From: CAYTPI01 sp964439625
GTDB lineage: Bacteria; Chloroflexota; Anaerolineae; Aggregatilineales; UBA3940
Assembly (NCBI GenBank): GCA_964439625.1
Contig: CAYTPI010000014.1
Coordinates: 1 to 64,000 of the forward strand
Length of the DNA stretch: 64,000 bases
Reading direction: 5' to 3'
Positions 25,037 to 34,061 of the stretch are shown here, in pieces (the stretch's first letter is position 1; each line of letters begins with the position of its first letter). The position numbers and the translations under genes are program-made. Under the pieces are notes generated by a model. That model saw nothing but the letters and a program-made list of their open reading frames with translations, had not been told where the DNA came from and did not search any database.

Positions 25037-26311
25037 ATGACCGATGTTGTAATCGTCAGTGCCGTCCGCACACCTGTTGGGAAGTTACGTGGCGTCCTGT
25101 CTCAGGTGCGCCCTGATGATATGGCAGCCATCGTTGTGAAGGCCGCTGTTGAACAAGCCGGCGTAGACCCGACGGCGATCGAAGAAGTTTATATGGGTTG
25201 CACCAATCAGGCCGGGGAGGATAACCGCAATGTTGCGCGCATGGCGTTGTTACTGGCGGGGCTCCCGCAGGAAATTGGCGGCGTCACCATCAACCGACTG
25301 TGCGCCAGTGGTCTCAACGCTGTGAACCAGGCCGCCCGGGCGATCAAGGTTGGCGAGGGTGATGTGTTCGTTGCTGGTGGCGTGGAAAGCATGACCCGGG
25401 CACCTTACGCGTTTCCCAAAAATTCTATTCCGTTTGGCCCTTCAGGCAACATCACCGGGTACGACACGACCTTTGGCTGGCGTTTCCCCAACCCTAAAAT
25501 GGAGGCCATGTTCCCCTTAGAGGCCATGGGGGAGACGGCTGAAAACATCTATGAGTTAAGCTGCGCGGGTGAAATAGCCGGTGGTGACATCAGCCGGGAG
25601 GAGCAAGACCGCTTCGCTCTGCAAAGCCAAAAACGCGCCATCCATGCCATTAACGCAGGCTATTTTGAGAACGAAATTGTGCCCGTCACCATTCCACAGC
25701 GTAAAGGCGACCCGCTTGTGGTTAATACGGACGAGCATCCGTTTTATCGCAAAACGGAGACGGGGTATGAAGTCGCCACCAGCATGGAAAAGCTCGGCAA
25801 GCTGCGGGCCGTTTTTCGCGAGGGCGGAACCGTGACCGCCGGGAATGCCAGCGGCATTAATGATGGTGCGGCTGCTCTGGTGTTGATGTCAGCAGAGAAA
25901 GCCAACGAACTGGGCATTAAGCCAATGGCCCGTTGGATGGGCTCTGCCGCCACGGGTGTTGACCCACGGGTGATGGGCCTTGGCCCCGTCAATGCGACGC
26001 GCAAGGCTTTGAAGCGCACGGGTTTATCCATCGACGATCTTGATCTGGTAGAACTGAACGAGGCCTTTGCGGTGCAATCGATTGCCGTTCTGCGTGAATT
26101 GGGCATCAGCGAGGAGATAACCAACGTCAACGGCGGAGCTATAGCCTTAGGCCATCCGTTGGGGTGCTCCGGGGCGCGCATCCTTACCACTCTGCTACAT
26201 GAAATGCAGCGCCGCGCAAGTATCGGAGAAGAAATGCGTTATGGTCTTGCAACGCTGTGTGTCGGCGTTGGGCAGGGTGAAGCAAGTGTCGTTGAATTAA
26301 TTCATCAATAG
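25037..26311 (+). CDS. pcaF: 3-oxoadipyl-CoA thiolase
   Basis: This is the last step of the beta-ketoadipate pathway, splitting 3-oxoadipyl-CoA into succinyl-CoA and acetyl-CoA. The thiolase motifs are complete: nucleophilic Cys in NRLCASGLNAV (C89), ELNEAFAVQS, NVNGGAIALGHPLGCSGARI with the catalytic His, and ATLCVGVGQGEA with the second Cys. At 424 residues it is somewhat longer than usual (about 400), with an insert around residues 140-175 (ITGYDTTFGWRFPNPKMEAM). The ATG is preceded by AATAGGAGAAGCT. It closes the operon, and a terminator follows within 70 bases. Confidence 0.93.
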   Translation: MTDVVIVSAVRTPVGKLRGVLSQVRPDDMAAIVVKAAVEQAGVDPTAIEEVYMGCTNQAGEDNRNVARMALLLAGLPQEIGGVTINRLCASGLNAVNQAARAIKVGEGDVFVAGGVESMTRAPYAFPKNSIPFGPSGNITGYDTTFGWRFPNPKMEAMFPLEAMGETAENIYELSCAGEIAGGDISREEQDRFALQSQKRAIHAINAGYFENEIVPVTIPQRKGDPLVVNTDEHPFYRKTETGYEVATSMEKLGKLRAVFREGGTVTAGNASGINDGAAALVLMSAEKANELGIKPMARWMGSAATGVDPRVMGLGPVNATRKALKRTGLSIDDLDLVELNEAFAVQSIAVLRELGISEEITNVNGGAIALGHPLGCSGARILTTLLHEMQRRASIGEEMRYGLATLCVGVGQGEASVVELIHQ

Positions 26312-26344
26312 GCGTCACCTTAAGGCAGCAGCTAAGTTACATTG

Positions 26345-26377
26345 AGGGTCAAACGCATGCGCCTGACCCTGTTTTTT
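26345..26377 (+). terminator. Rho-independent terminator of the pca operon
   Basis: AGGGTCA pairs with TGACCCT around a 12-base loop that itself contains CGCATGCG, followed by G and six T residues. It lies 34 bases after the pcaF stop. It has the expected form of an intrinsic terminator. Confidence 0.8.
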
Positions 26378-26509
26378 CGGTTGAAGCACCGGCCTCACTT
26401 GTATTACAATAAGGTGCATCTCATTGCATTATTTGCTCTGTAAACGTAATAAGAACAAAACGTCTAGATTGACCTCTCATGATGCCCAAGCAGACCCTAG
26501 GAAGTTCCA

Positions 26510-27748
26510 ATGACCATGTTATTTGTCAGCTATAGTCGAGACGATGCAGCTACTGTTGATCCGATTGTTGAGCAACTAGAAGATCGCCTAAGGTTCGATC
26601 TTTGGATAGACAGGTATGATCTGAAACCGGGGACGCCCGAATCGACGGAGGCCATGGACGAGGCGCTCAAACGCGCTGATGGCGTGTTGGCCTTCCTCAG
26701 CCCAACAGCCAAGAAGTCAAAGTGGTGCACGAAGGAGACTCGGCGAGCGCAGCAATTCGAAAAACCCATCTATCCGATTCTGTTATCGGGTAACGTTAGT
26801 GATATTATACCGCTTCATCTAGAAGACATACAGTACACAGACATGCGCAAAGAAGCAAACCGAAAAGAAAACTTAGAGCACCTAATTGACACCCTGAAAA
26901 ATAAGTTTCAGCATGAAGCCCCGGCTCACGAGACCGATACTGATAGTCGGGGGAACGCCGTCATTTCTGAGCATGTTGAAGGCAATAATATCAGTACCCA
27001 ACAACAGACTCAAACTCCGATACAGAGAGTACGCAACATCATTGGCAAGCCGTTTGACTGGGTGCATATCCCTGCAGGTGAGGTAACTCTAGAAAACAAT
27101 ATGGGCACATATCAGGTTGAGGCCTTCCAGATAGCGAAGTATGCCATTACAAACGCTCAGTTTGACGCCTTCACCAAACACGGCTACAACGATGCGCAGT
27201 GGTGGCGCTACAGCGATGATGCCTGGCAGTGGCACAAAAACAAGCCAAAGCCAGACAAAAAGGCATTTGCTGGAGAACCTGACCACCCAAGAGTACGGGT
27301 AAGCTGGTATGATGCCGTTGCCTTCTGCCTATGGCTCAGTGAGCAGAGCGGGCAGCAAATTATGCTGCCAACCGAGCAGCAGTGGCAGCGCGCCGGACAA
27401 GGCGACGACGGGCGCACGTATGCCTGGGGAAACGAAGACCCCACCGAAAAACTGGCAAACTACTGGAAGCAAAATAAGGGGCAAACCACAGCGGTAGACA
27501 GCTACGAGAAACAAGCCCGCCACAGCCCCTATAGACTGTATAATATGACGGGCAATGTGTGGGAGTGGTGCAGGACGGATTATGTCAGCGGTGCTGAAGA
27601 CATTACCGCAAATGCGAAATACCGCGTGCTGCGGGGCGGCTGTTGGGGCAATTCGACGGATTATATCCGTTTGGCGTATCGGGGTAGTGACATCCCTCCT
27701 GATAGGCTGAGCGATTGCGACGGATTTCGTATTGCTCGCTCTTATTGA
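26510..27748 (+). CDS. TIR domain fused to a formylglycine-enzyme/C-type-lectin-like domain
   Basis: Residues 1-~130 form a bacterial TIR domain (LFVSYSRDD at the start, with WCTKE holding the glutamate position used by TIR NAD-hydrolases, W72-E76). A short linker leads to an FGE-sulfatase/CLec domain from about residue 180 (FDWVHIPAGEVTLE, YAITNAQFDAF, HPRVRVSWYDAVAFCLWLSE, LPTEQQWQRAG, NMTGNVWEWC). It ends VLRGGCWGNSTDYIRLAYRG and GFRIARSY. The catalytic Cys pair of true formylglycine enzymes was not recognised, so the domain is probably a binding scaffold. The C-terminal pattern matches targets diversified by retroelements. Possible roles are ligand recognition with TIR signalling, defence or regulated NAD cleavage. 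Function is inferred. Confidence 0.85.
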   Translation: MTMLFVSYSRDDAATVDPIVEQLEDRLRFDLWIDRYDLKPGTPESTEAMDEALKRADGVLAFLSPTAKKSKWCTKETRRAQQFEKPIYPILLSGNVSDIIPLHLEDIQYTDMRKEANRKENLEHLIDTLKNKFQHEAPAHETDTDSRGNAVISEHVEGNNISTQQQTQTPIQRVRNIIGKPFDWVHIPAGEVTLENNMGTYQVEAFQIAKYAITNAQFDAFTKHGYNDAQWWRYSDDAWQWHKNKPKPDKKAFAGEPDHPRVRVSWYDAVAFCLWLSEQSGQQIMLPTEQQWQRAGQGDDGRTYAWGNEDPTEKLANYWKQNKGQTTAVDSYEKQARHSPYRLYNMTGNVWEWCRTDYVSGAEDITANAKYRVLRGGCWGNSTDYIRLAYRGSDIPPDRLSDCDGFRIARSY

Positions 27749-27970
27749 TCCTGATCGCCTGCTTTCTGTTTTTCTGACAACCTGAACGCAGTGAAGGCGT
27801 GCCGCGAAGCAGTCCGAAAAAATGTAAGAATGGCACTACTCCCTGACCTCGCGCACGCACCTCCGCACGGGGTGTAGGGGGACAGGTTGAGCGTGGGACG
27901 TGTAGCGTTAAGCGAGAGTGTGCGTTAGAAACCACTGAAACTCTTAACAATCACTAAAGCGAGACACTTC

Positions 27971-28591
27971 ATGACTGACTACGTATTTGGATATGGCTCA
28001 CTGATTAACACAGCCTCGCGCTTGCGGACGGTGCCGGATGCTCACGAGATCATCCCAGTCAATGTTAGCCGTATGGCACGAGGTTGGTGGCTCAACAGCA
28101 CCCGGCGCAAGCGACCGATCACTTATTTATCTGTGGTAAAGACGGATAATCTTAGCGATGTTTGTAATGGCGTCCTGTTTGAAGTCAATGATGAGACGCT
28201 GGCAGCCCTCGATAAACGTGAACAAGGGTACGACCGCGTCAAGTTTACGGCAGAAGATGTCACCTGCCTGCGCACGGGTGATGCACTCCCAGAAGCTGTG
28301 ACGCTGTGGACGTATGTCGTCCAGCCAGAAGTTTGCAAACAGGTACCCAGCCAAGCCTATCCGCTGTTATACTCTTACGTAGATATCTGCCTCTTGGGGT
28401 GCCTGCAAATGGAGCACCTGGCACAGGCAGAACTTGGCGACTTTACAGAGCGCTTCATCGAAATGACCCATGACTGGGCACCTTACTGGGTAGATGACCG
28501 CGAAGCGGTAGACGATGAGCGCCTCGGTGCTGATAAAGCGCACATCGATGGTGTGATTGACTCAATCAAAGCGACTTACGGAGGAAACTAA
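27971..28591 (+). CDS. Gamma-glutamylcyclotransferase-like (GGCT/AIG2 fold) protein
   Basis: The N-terminus DYVFGYGSLINTASR carries the YGSL substrate-binding motif of this fold. FEVNDETLAALDKREQGYDR contains the conserved Glu that acts as the general acid/base in the family. The 206 residues are within the family range, and the C-terminal half has a helical extension (YPLLYSYVDICLLGCLQMEH). It may act on gamma-glutamyl peptides or related amines in the cytoplasm, but the substrate cannot be told. It lies three bases before the next gene and is probably co-transcribed with it. Confidence 0.75.
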   Translation: MTDYVFGYGSLINTASRLRTVPDAHEIIPVNVSRMARGWWLNSTRRKRPITYLSVVKTDNLSDVCNGVLFEVNDETLAALDKREQGYDRVKFTAEDVTCLRTGDALPEAVTLWTYVVQPEVCKQVPSQAYPLLYSYVDICLLGCLQMEHLAQAELGDFTERFIEMTHDWAPYWVDDREAVDDERLGADKAHIDGVIDSIKATYGGN

Positions 28592-28594
28592 CCC

Positions 28595-29644
28595 ATGGAG
28601 GATCCGATTGAAGCGGGGCGTCCGCCAGCGATTACGGCAGACAAAATCGTTGATTATTTGACGCTGCAAGGGTGGACGGAATCAGGCAGTGGTTTTTGGG
28701 AAAACAGCCAGTACGCAGATGCCCCATTGTTCAAGACGCCAGCCACAGATGATAACGACAAGATCGACGGCCTGATTACCACCTTGGCAGAGATCGAAGG
28801 GCGACCTGAACTGGCTGTCTTCACCGACATCCAAGACATTGACCTTGACCTGATCCGGATTATTGTTGAAGAACCGGAACCCGCGTTTGAACATCACGTC
28901 AGTTTGAACGACGGCCTGCAAATCCTGAGCAGCGTCAAGGGGATGGTTTATGCCTACGCCGAAGACAAATTCGAGGGCATCGGAAAAAGCCAGATATTGC
29001 AGCTATTCCAGATGGCACGGACGGAGCCGGGCAGCTACATCTTTGTGATCCCCGTGCAAGAAACAGATTATGATGAAGACCTCGACCGCGACTTTCTGAT
29101 CGGGTTAATCCGCACGATACAAGGCTTGGTCGAGTTTGCCAGCCCGAACTCAACCGCCTCAGAGGAGGATGCTTTAGCGGGGGTGTCGCGCAAGTTCGTC
29201 AATGCACTGCGCCGCCTGTCGCGGACGTGTGCCAAGGGTGGGCGCATCACGGTGGATGTCCGTTGGTCGCCACGCTCTCGTCAAGAGGACATCGCAACGC
29301 GCCCCATCGTGATGGATCGCGCTGTCGATAAGGCCCTCAAGGAAATTATGGATGAGATTGATGAGATTCCGCTGCGGCTGGTATTTGTCGGCTTGATCAC
29401 ACGTTTTGTTCGTGATTTGGAAGGCGGCGACTATGTGCAAGTCAACTTAGCGAATATCATCGAATTTGAAGGGGACGACGACCCGCCTGACCAATTACGC
29501 ATCGATGTGGATGCTGGTCAGTATGACTTTGCCGAGGAAGCCTTTGTCAATGAGAGCGCCGTGCGCTTTGTCGGCTCTGTCAATCGTTCTGGCTTGAGCT
29601 ATAAGGTGGACACATTAGAGGCGTTCGAACTAAACGCAGGCTAA
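28595..29644 (+). CDS. Hypothetical soluble acidic protein
   Basis: This 349-residue acidic protein has no signal peptide, no membrane segment and no family I recognise. The start follows GGAGGAAACTAACCC, a strong ribosome-binding site. An N-terminal ~65-residue alpha/beta segment (ADKIVDYLTLQGWTESGSGF) resembles small domains that begin with a helix and an aromatic beta-hairpin. A basic helix-rich stretch lies near residues 195-215 (RKFVNALRRLSRTCAKGGR). It is paired with the cyclotransferase-like gene upstream and ends at a shared terminator. Confidence 0.7.
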   Translation: MEDPIEAGRPPAITADKIVDYLTLQGWTESGSGFWENSQYADAPLFKTPATDDNDKIDGLITTLAEIEGRPELAVFTDIQDIDLDLIRIIVEEPEPAFEHHVSLNDGLQILSSVKGMVYAYAEDKFEGIGKSQILQLFQMARTEPGSYIFVIPVQETDYDEDLDRDFLIGLIRTIQGLVEFASPNSTASEEDALAGVSRKFVNALRRLSRTCAKGGRITVDVRWSPRSRQEDIATRPIVMDRAVDKALKEIMDEIDEIPLRLVFVGLITRFVRDLEGGDYVQVNLANIIEFEGDDDPPDQLRIDVDAGQYDFAEEAFVNESAVRFVGSVNRSGLSYKVDTLEAFELNAG

Positions 29645-29658
29645 TCTACCAAGCAGCA

Positions 29659-29695
29659 ACGGGGTCAGCAGAGAGTAAGCTGCTGGCCCCGTTTT
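29659..29695. terminator. Bidirectional terminator between convergent genes
   Basis: ACGGGGTCAGCA pairs with TGCTGGCCCCGT (one G-T pair) around a ten-base loop and is followed by TTTT. It lies between the stop of the + strand gene (29644) and the stop of the - strand lipoprotein gene (29703), so it can serve both. Confidence 0.75.
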
Positions 29696-29702
29696 GATTG
29701 CG

Positions 29703-31232
29703 CTAATCGTTTGGCAGCGAATTGAGGTAGACCTCAAACTGGGCCCCCCTGCCGAGATCGTCGTTTAGCGCTTCCCACGCATCAAAGAGGTTTTCAGCAG
29801 CAACGGGCGCTGTGACCCGCGGTGAGGTCAGGAATTCCATCAGGATCGGGTCGAGTTCGGCCTGTTGGTACTGCTGCTGCTGTGGAATGCGTAGATCGAG
29901 CACGATGTTGTCACTACTGAGGCTGGTCAGGATGGCGTCAGTATATGCGTCGTCGGTGAACCCAGCCGCACGCCAAACACGCGGCGCGTCAAGGTGGCTT
30001 TGGCGATACGGGTTAAAGCCGCTCAAAGGGTCGGCAACCGCTTGCTGAGATTGTTCAAGCGCGCTGGCATATGCCAGAAAGTCAAAGGCATGCTGGCGGT
30101 TCGCTGCGTCTGCGCCCCTACTGATGGCCCCCATCCAGCCACCAAATGCCAGATAGGGTGCATCATTGATGTTGTCGCTGGCTAAGGGGCACAGTTCGCT
30201 ACCTTGGCACGAGGCAAGGAAATTTGCTTCGGTGTTCAGTACTTGTGTTGAGCCGGGCATAGGGGCTGTGCCGAACCCCTCACTGACGACTGATGTCTCT
30301 GGGTTAGCGGCTAACAGGCCAAGTTCGGGCCAGTCAATGGTAAGAGCGCAGCGCCCAGACAGAAACAAAGAGCGGGTATCACGCACGCCGATATTGAGTT
30401 CATCGGGTGGGCCATAGCGAGCTGATTCCTGGTAGATGCCCAGCGCCCGTTCAAAGGCTGGGTTGAGGGTACGTGGTTCAAAGGTTTGGCGGTCAAAGAA
30501 AAGGCCCTGCCCCGGCCCTTCCGTTTGAAGGTACGGCCCAGCGATGGCATACAGCCACCAGTAACTTTGCTCGTCGGCGCCCTTCGCCATACAAGAACCA
30601 TAATCCGCCAAGCCGTCGCCGTTCATGTCGATCCGGTTGATGGCGCGTGCCGTCGCCAGATATTCGTCCCACGTGCGCGGTGCTTGCCGCCCAAACAAGT
30701 CGAGGATGTCTTGCCGATAGTAGAGCAGCAGCACATCACCATCAAGCGGAATAGCATAGACTTCGTCGCCATAGCTGCTGGCGTAATCCCGGTAAGCCGG
30801 GAGGATATCATTCCAGGCCAAGGCTTGATTGGCTGTCACTTGCTCTGTGATTGGTTCTAGATAGCCTGCTTCGGCGAAGTCCGGCAGCCACTGGCCCGGA
30901 AAGATGTACCCGGCGTAAGCCGTCGAGCTGCCGAGGTTGTCCTGCGTGATCTGTTCGTAGAGACCGCGTAGCTGGCTGGCCTCAATCGTAACGCGGATGC
31001 CGGTCTCTTGTTCAAATGTTGCCGCATGGTCACGCAGCGACTGTGCGACTTGTGGCTCGCCGTAGCTCAACAACGTGATCGTTTCGGGGGCGGGGGTGTT
31101 GGTCGGCTCTAAACGTGGTGTGGCAGTCGGTCGTGGTGTGGGGGCGGGTTCCGGCTCGGCTGCACCACACGCACTGACCACCACACTGGTACATACAATC
31201 AAACAGACTGCTGCAATGCTGTGTCTAAACAT
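29703..31232 (-). CDS. Extracellular solute-binding lipoprotein, family 1 (ABC sugar type)
   Basis: This is a predicted receptor of a carbohydrate ABC importer. Signal peptide and lipobox (VVVSAC, Cys at about residue 22) are followed by a Pro/Thr-rich linker, typical of Chloroflexota lipoproteins. The domain begins ETITLLSYGEPQ and has the family features YEQITQDNLGSSTAYAGYIF, YAIPLDGDVLLLYYRQDIL, and MNGDGLADYG, a possible calcium-binding loop. No permease or ATPase gene is adjacent, so it is an orphan that may share a transporter encoded elsewhere. Substrate is unknown. Confidence 0.85.
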   Translation of the reverse strand: MFRHSIAAVCLIVCTSVVVSACGAAEPEPAPTPRPTATPRLEPTNTPAPETITLLSYGEPQVAQSLRDHAATFEQETGIRVTIEASQLRGLYEQITQDNLGSSTAYAGYIFPGQWLPDFAEAGYLEPITEQVTANQALAWNDILPAYRDYASSYGDEVYAIPLDGDVLLLYYRQDILDLFGRQAPRTWDEYLATARAINRIDMNGDGLADYGSCMAKGADEQSYWWLYAIAGPYLQTEGPGQGLFFDRQTFEPRTLNPAFERALGIYQESARYGPPDELNIGVRDTRSLFLSGRCALTIDWPELGLLAANPETSVVSEGFGTAPMPGSTQVLNTEANFLASCQGSELCPLASDNINDAPYLAFGGWMGAISRGADAANRQHAFDFLAYASALEQSQQAVADPLSGFNPYRQSHLDAPRVWRAAGFTDDAYTDAILTSLSSDNIVLDLRIPQQQQYQQAELDPILMEFLTSPRVTAPVAAENLFDAWEALNDDLGRGAQFEVYLNSLPND

Positions 31233-31276
31233 GAGCCCTCACCTCAATAATTACAAGAGACTTCCCCAAAACAGCG

Positions 31277-32197
31277 TTAACCAGGCAGTTGTTCAACCGG
31301 GCCGCCTTCTTCGAGCTGTGAGGCAACAATGTGCTTACGCCCAATCATGATGGCAAGGTCAAGGTAGAACAAGTCCGGGTTGATAGCAGCAGAAGTCTTT
31401 TTGGGTTCATCCTCTGGGAAGCGACGCACCGTCATTAGACGCCCTAATTTCTGGCCATTTTTCCCCATAATGAACACAGAGCTAGGCCAGTTCCAGCGAA
31501 GGGCTTCAAAGTCGCGGTAGGCAACAAATAGGTTGTCAATAGTGCGTGGCTTCAATGGATTGTAGCTTAGCACACCGATGCCCTCTGGCATTAGTTGAAA
31601 ATCCTCAAAGACAATTTCTGTCTCTTCTTGAAACCGCTCCATGACAGCAGGTAGATGCGCTCGGGCAGCTACCTGCCGGATGGCATCAAAAGCGTATTGT
31701 ACTTTGCTCTCAGTGGTTTTGTAGACCACGATATCGTTAAACATCTTAATAGCCATCCGGTCGAAGACCAGAGCGCCGTTATCATCGATGTCAAACAGTA
31801 TCTGAATCTGATCAATGGCGATGCCAGCTATACGGCGTTCGTCGTCTTTTGTACGCAGAACCAGCCCATCTTGATAGATATCGAGCGTTTGCATCACCTC
31901 TGGTTCTTCTGGGCCGACTAGATTTTTGAGTTTAAAGTAAGCATAGACACACCATAAGGCAACAACACCTGTAATCGGCAGCCAGAAGCGAATGAAGGCG
32001 TCAAATGAGCGCCCGCCCCCAGGGTTGAAGATGCTTGTGAACACCTGCACGAGCAGCATCAATATGACAGCGCCGATACCGATCAGTGCTGATGCGCCGT
32101 AGGTAAAAATCTTGATGTAGTGACCGCCGATTTGTAGCGGCCCGCGTTCTTCCGTAGGTTCAATTATTTCAAGAAGTTTGCCGAACTCAGGGTCCAT
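31277..32197 (-). CDS. Membrane protein with two N-terminal helices and PH-like beta domains
   Basis: Function is unknown. Two membrane segments (IFTYGASALIGIGAVILMLL and FWLPITGVVALWCVYAYFKL, residues ~30-95) are followed by a cytoplasmic beta-rich region. Its repeated style of segment (LDIYQDGLVLRTKDDERRIA, and later QLMPEGIGVLSYN) recalls bacterial PH-like domains. The stop is 44 bases from the upstream lipoprotein gene, and the start is 52 bases after the PhoU-like gene. Transcription with either is possible. No catalytic residues were recognised. Confidence 0.6.
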   Translation of the reverse strand: MDPEFGKLLEIIEPTEERGPLQIGGHYIKIFTYGASALIGIGAVILMLLVQVFTSIFNPGGGRSFDAFIRFWLPITGVVALWCVYAYFKLKNLVGPEEPEVMQTLDIYQDGLVLRTKDDERRIAGIAIDQIQILFDIDDNGALVFDRMAIKMFNDIVVYKTTESKVQYAFDAIRQVAARAHLPAVMERFQEETEIVFEDFQLMPEGIGVLSYNPLKPRTIDNLFVAYRDFEALRWNWPSSVFIMGKNGQKLGRLMTVRRFPEDEPKKTSAAINPDLFYLDLAIMIGRKHIVASQLEEGGPVEQLPG

Positions 32198-32249
32198 CAG
32201 GATTGCTCCGATCTAGGTAGTGGTGTTTAGTGCGATTGTGCTGGTTAGG

Positions 32250-32915
32250 TCAATCTACTAAGCTCTCAGTAGTACCTGTTTCGATATAAGCGATGCGCTC
32301 CGAGATGTTACCAACGCGGTCACCGATGCGCTCTAAACAGTGACCAACCCACAATAAATATGTGCCGGTTGATACAGGCATCTGCTGTTGCTGCATCGCA
32401 TTAATAATATGGAAGAATAAATGCGCGTAATCATCGTCTACGCGTGCATCTTGTCGGATAGATTTACGAGCATGCTTGATGGTCTTTGCTTGGTTTTGTG
32501 ACGCATAAGCCTTCATCACACGGCGGTGCATTTTGCGCACTGTTTTGAGCATATGGCGTAGTTCATCAGGAACCGGATGCACCGGGCCGACCTCATCACG
32601 CAGCATACGCTTGGCGATGCCCTCGGCGTAGTCGCCCATGCGCTCCAATTCACTGGAAATGAGCAGGCTAGACATCACGGCTCGCAGATTACGTTCAGTT
32701 GGCTTTTGCAAAGCCAGCGTCTTGAGCGCCTCTTCTTCCACCTGATTATGGATCGCGTCAATACGACTATCGAGTTGTTTGGCAGTATGGGCTCGCGGGT
32801 AGTCATTATCTTCCATTGCTTGAAAGTTATTTACAAGCGCCTCATCGACTAATCTTGCCATCTCTAGGATTTGAATCTGGATAGATGACATGGCCTCGTC
32901 AAGGTTCTTACGCAT
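32250..32915 (-). CDS. phoU: PhoU-like phosphate signalling protein
   Basis: It is an all-helical protein of two repeated PhoU domains. The first starts MRKNLDEAMSSIQIQILEMA and contains DSRIDAIHNQVEEEAL. The second contains RMGDYAEGIAKR-type and CLERIGDRVGNISERI metal-binding segments with the E/D-xxx-D pattern. PhoU proteins modulate phosphate uptake and the PhoR-PhoB system. I place the start at 32915 because PhoU proteins begin this way and AAGGGA precedes it. An in-frame start at 33023 would add 36 unrelated residues. No pst or phoB genes are adjacent. The ribokinase gene is divergent. Confidence 0.88.
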   Translation of the reverse strand: MRKNLDEAMSSIQIQILEMARLVDEALVNNFQAMEDNDYPRAHTAKQLDSRIDAIHNQVEEEALKTLALQKPTERNLRAVMSSLLISSELERMGDYAEGIAKRMLRDEVGPVHPVPDELRHMLKTVRKMHRRVMKAYASQNQAKTIKHARKSIRQDARVDDDYAHLFFHIINAMQQQQMPVSTGTYLLWVGHCLERIGDRVGNISERIAYIETGTTESLVD

Positions 32916-33048
32916 GCTCTCACTGTTCCCTTTGTTATAGGTTATTATTATAACGTCTCCCTGTACCCTGCTACAGAAGTAAGTGGTGTCAGCTAGAATA
33001 CGCTGATGGTCTAATTGATCCAATTCATACTAGGTGGTAGTTCCCGCA

Positions 33049-33975
33049 ATGTCACAGAAAATTACTGTCGTTGGTAGCCTCAACATTGACCTTATTTTGC
33101 AGGCCCCGCGCCTCCCCACACCGGGCGAAACGATCCTCGGTGCACAAAATTTAATGACGGTACCAGGCGGCAAAGGGGCCAATCAGGCAGTGGCGGCTGC
33201 CCGGCTTGGCGCAGAGGTTGCCATGATCGGGCGCGTCGGTGCAGATGATTTCGGGCGGCAGCTGCTTGCGAGCTTGCAGGAGGCTAACGTTGATACTCAG
33301 CCTGTGACCGTCACCGAAGCGGTAGCAACTGGTGCCGCCATGATTATTGTAGATGCTAACGGACAGAATAGTATTGTGGTTTCGCCGGGTGCCAACGGTC
33401 TGACATCAGTTGAGGACATTGAGCGGCACGCTGATGTCATTCGTAACAGTAATGTGCTCCTATTGCAGCTAGAGATTCCCCTAGACACAGTCGCCTTTGC
33501 TGCTAAGGTTGCTGCTGAGGCTGATGTACGCGTGATGTTGAATCCAGCGCCTGCCTTGCCCCTGCCAGGTAATTTACTCAATAATGTGGATGTGCTGGTA
33601 CTCAATGAGACCGAGGCTGCCTTGCTGACCTTGCAACCCGTCGCCAGCGAGCAGGATATCCGCATGACCTTGATGATGCTTCAGCGCTTGGGGGTTGAGA
33701 CACTCGCTTTGACGCAAGGTGCAGCTGGCGTCACTGTGGCGGCTGGTGACCTGGTGACACATGTGCCAGCTTTTTCTATTGACGTAGTTGACACAACAGC
33801 CGCGGGTGACGCCTTCAGTGCAGCGTTTGCTGTTGCCTTAGCGGAGGGACGGACGCCACAACAGGCCGCACGCTTTGGTAATGCGGCAGGGGCACTTGCT
33901 GCAGCGGCGTTTGGTGCTCAACCATCGTTGCCCACCCTTGACGCTGTACTGCACTTATTGAACCCAAAGTGCTGA
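33049..33975 (+). CDS. rbsK: Ribokinase (PfkB family)
   Basis: It is predicted to phosphorylate ribose (or a similar sugar) at O5 using ATP. The N-terminal signature ITVVGSLNIDLILQAPRLP is followed by GGKGANQAVAAARLGAEVAM, and the C-terminal PfkB signature is DTTAAGDAFSAAFAVAL with the catalytic base Asp. The 308 residues match RbsK. The ATG at 33049 gives the classical MSQKITVVG start. The sugar importer at 1.2-5.2 kb belongs to the ribose class but is 28 kb away, so a functional link is only possible. Confidence 0.9.
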   Translation: MSQKITVVGSLNIDLILQAPRLPTPGETILGAQNLMTVPGGKGANQAVAAARLGAEVAMIGRVGADDFGRQLLASLQEANVDTQPVTVTEAVATGAAMIIVDANGQNSIVVSPGANGLTSVEDIERHADVIRNSNVLLLQLEIPLDTVAFAAKVAAEADVRVMLNPAPALPLPGNLLNNVDVLVLNETEAALLTLQPVASEQDIRMTLMMLQRLGVETLALTQGAAGVTVAAGDLVTHVPAFSIDVVDTTAAGDAFSAAFAVALAEGRTPQQAARFGNAAGALAAAAFGAQPSLPTLDAVLHLLNPKC

Positions 33976-34061
33976 TAATGTGCGACTATAATTGATAATA
34001 TAACGTAGCTGACAATAAGGACTAGAGGGCACACTCAGTAGCTGTTGAAAGGACGAAAGAG

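Noticed and set aside
26510..27748. True formylglycine-generating enzyme
   Set aside because: The catalytic Cys pair was not found at the expected place and no sulfatase lies nearby. A binding-type CLec domain fits better.
33961..34061. TATAAT sequence at 33987 as promoter of the small basic gene
   Set aside because: No acceptable -35 element lies at the right distance, so the match is probably due to the A/T-rich spacer.
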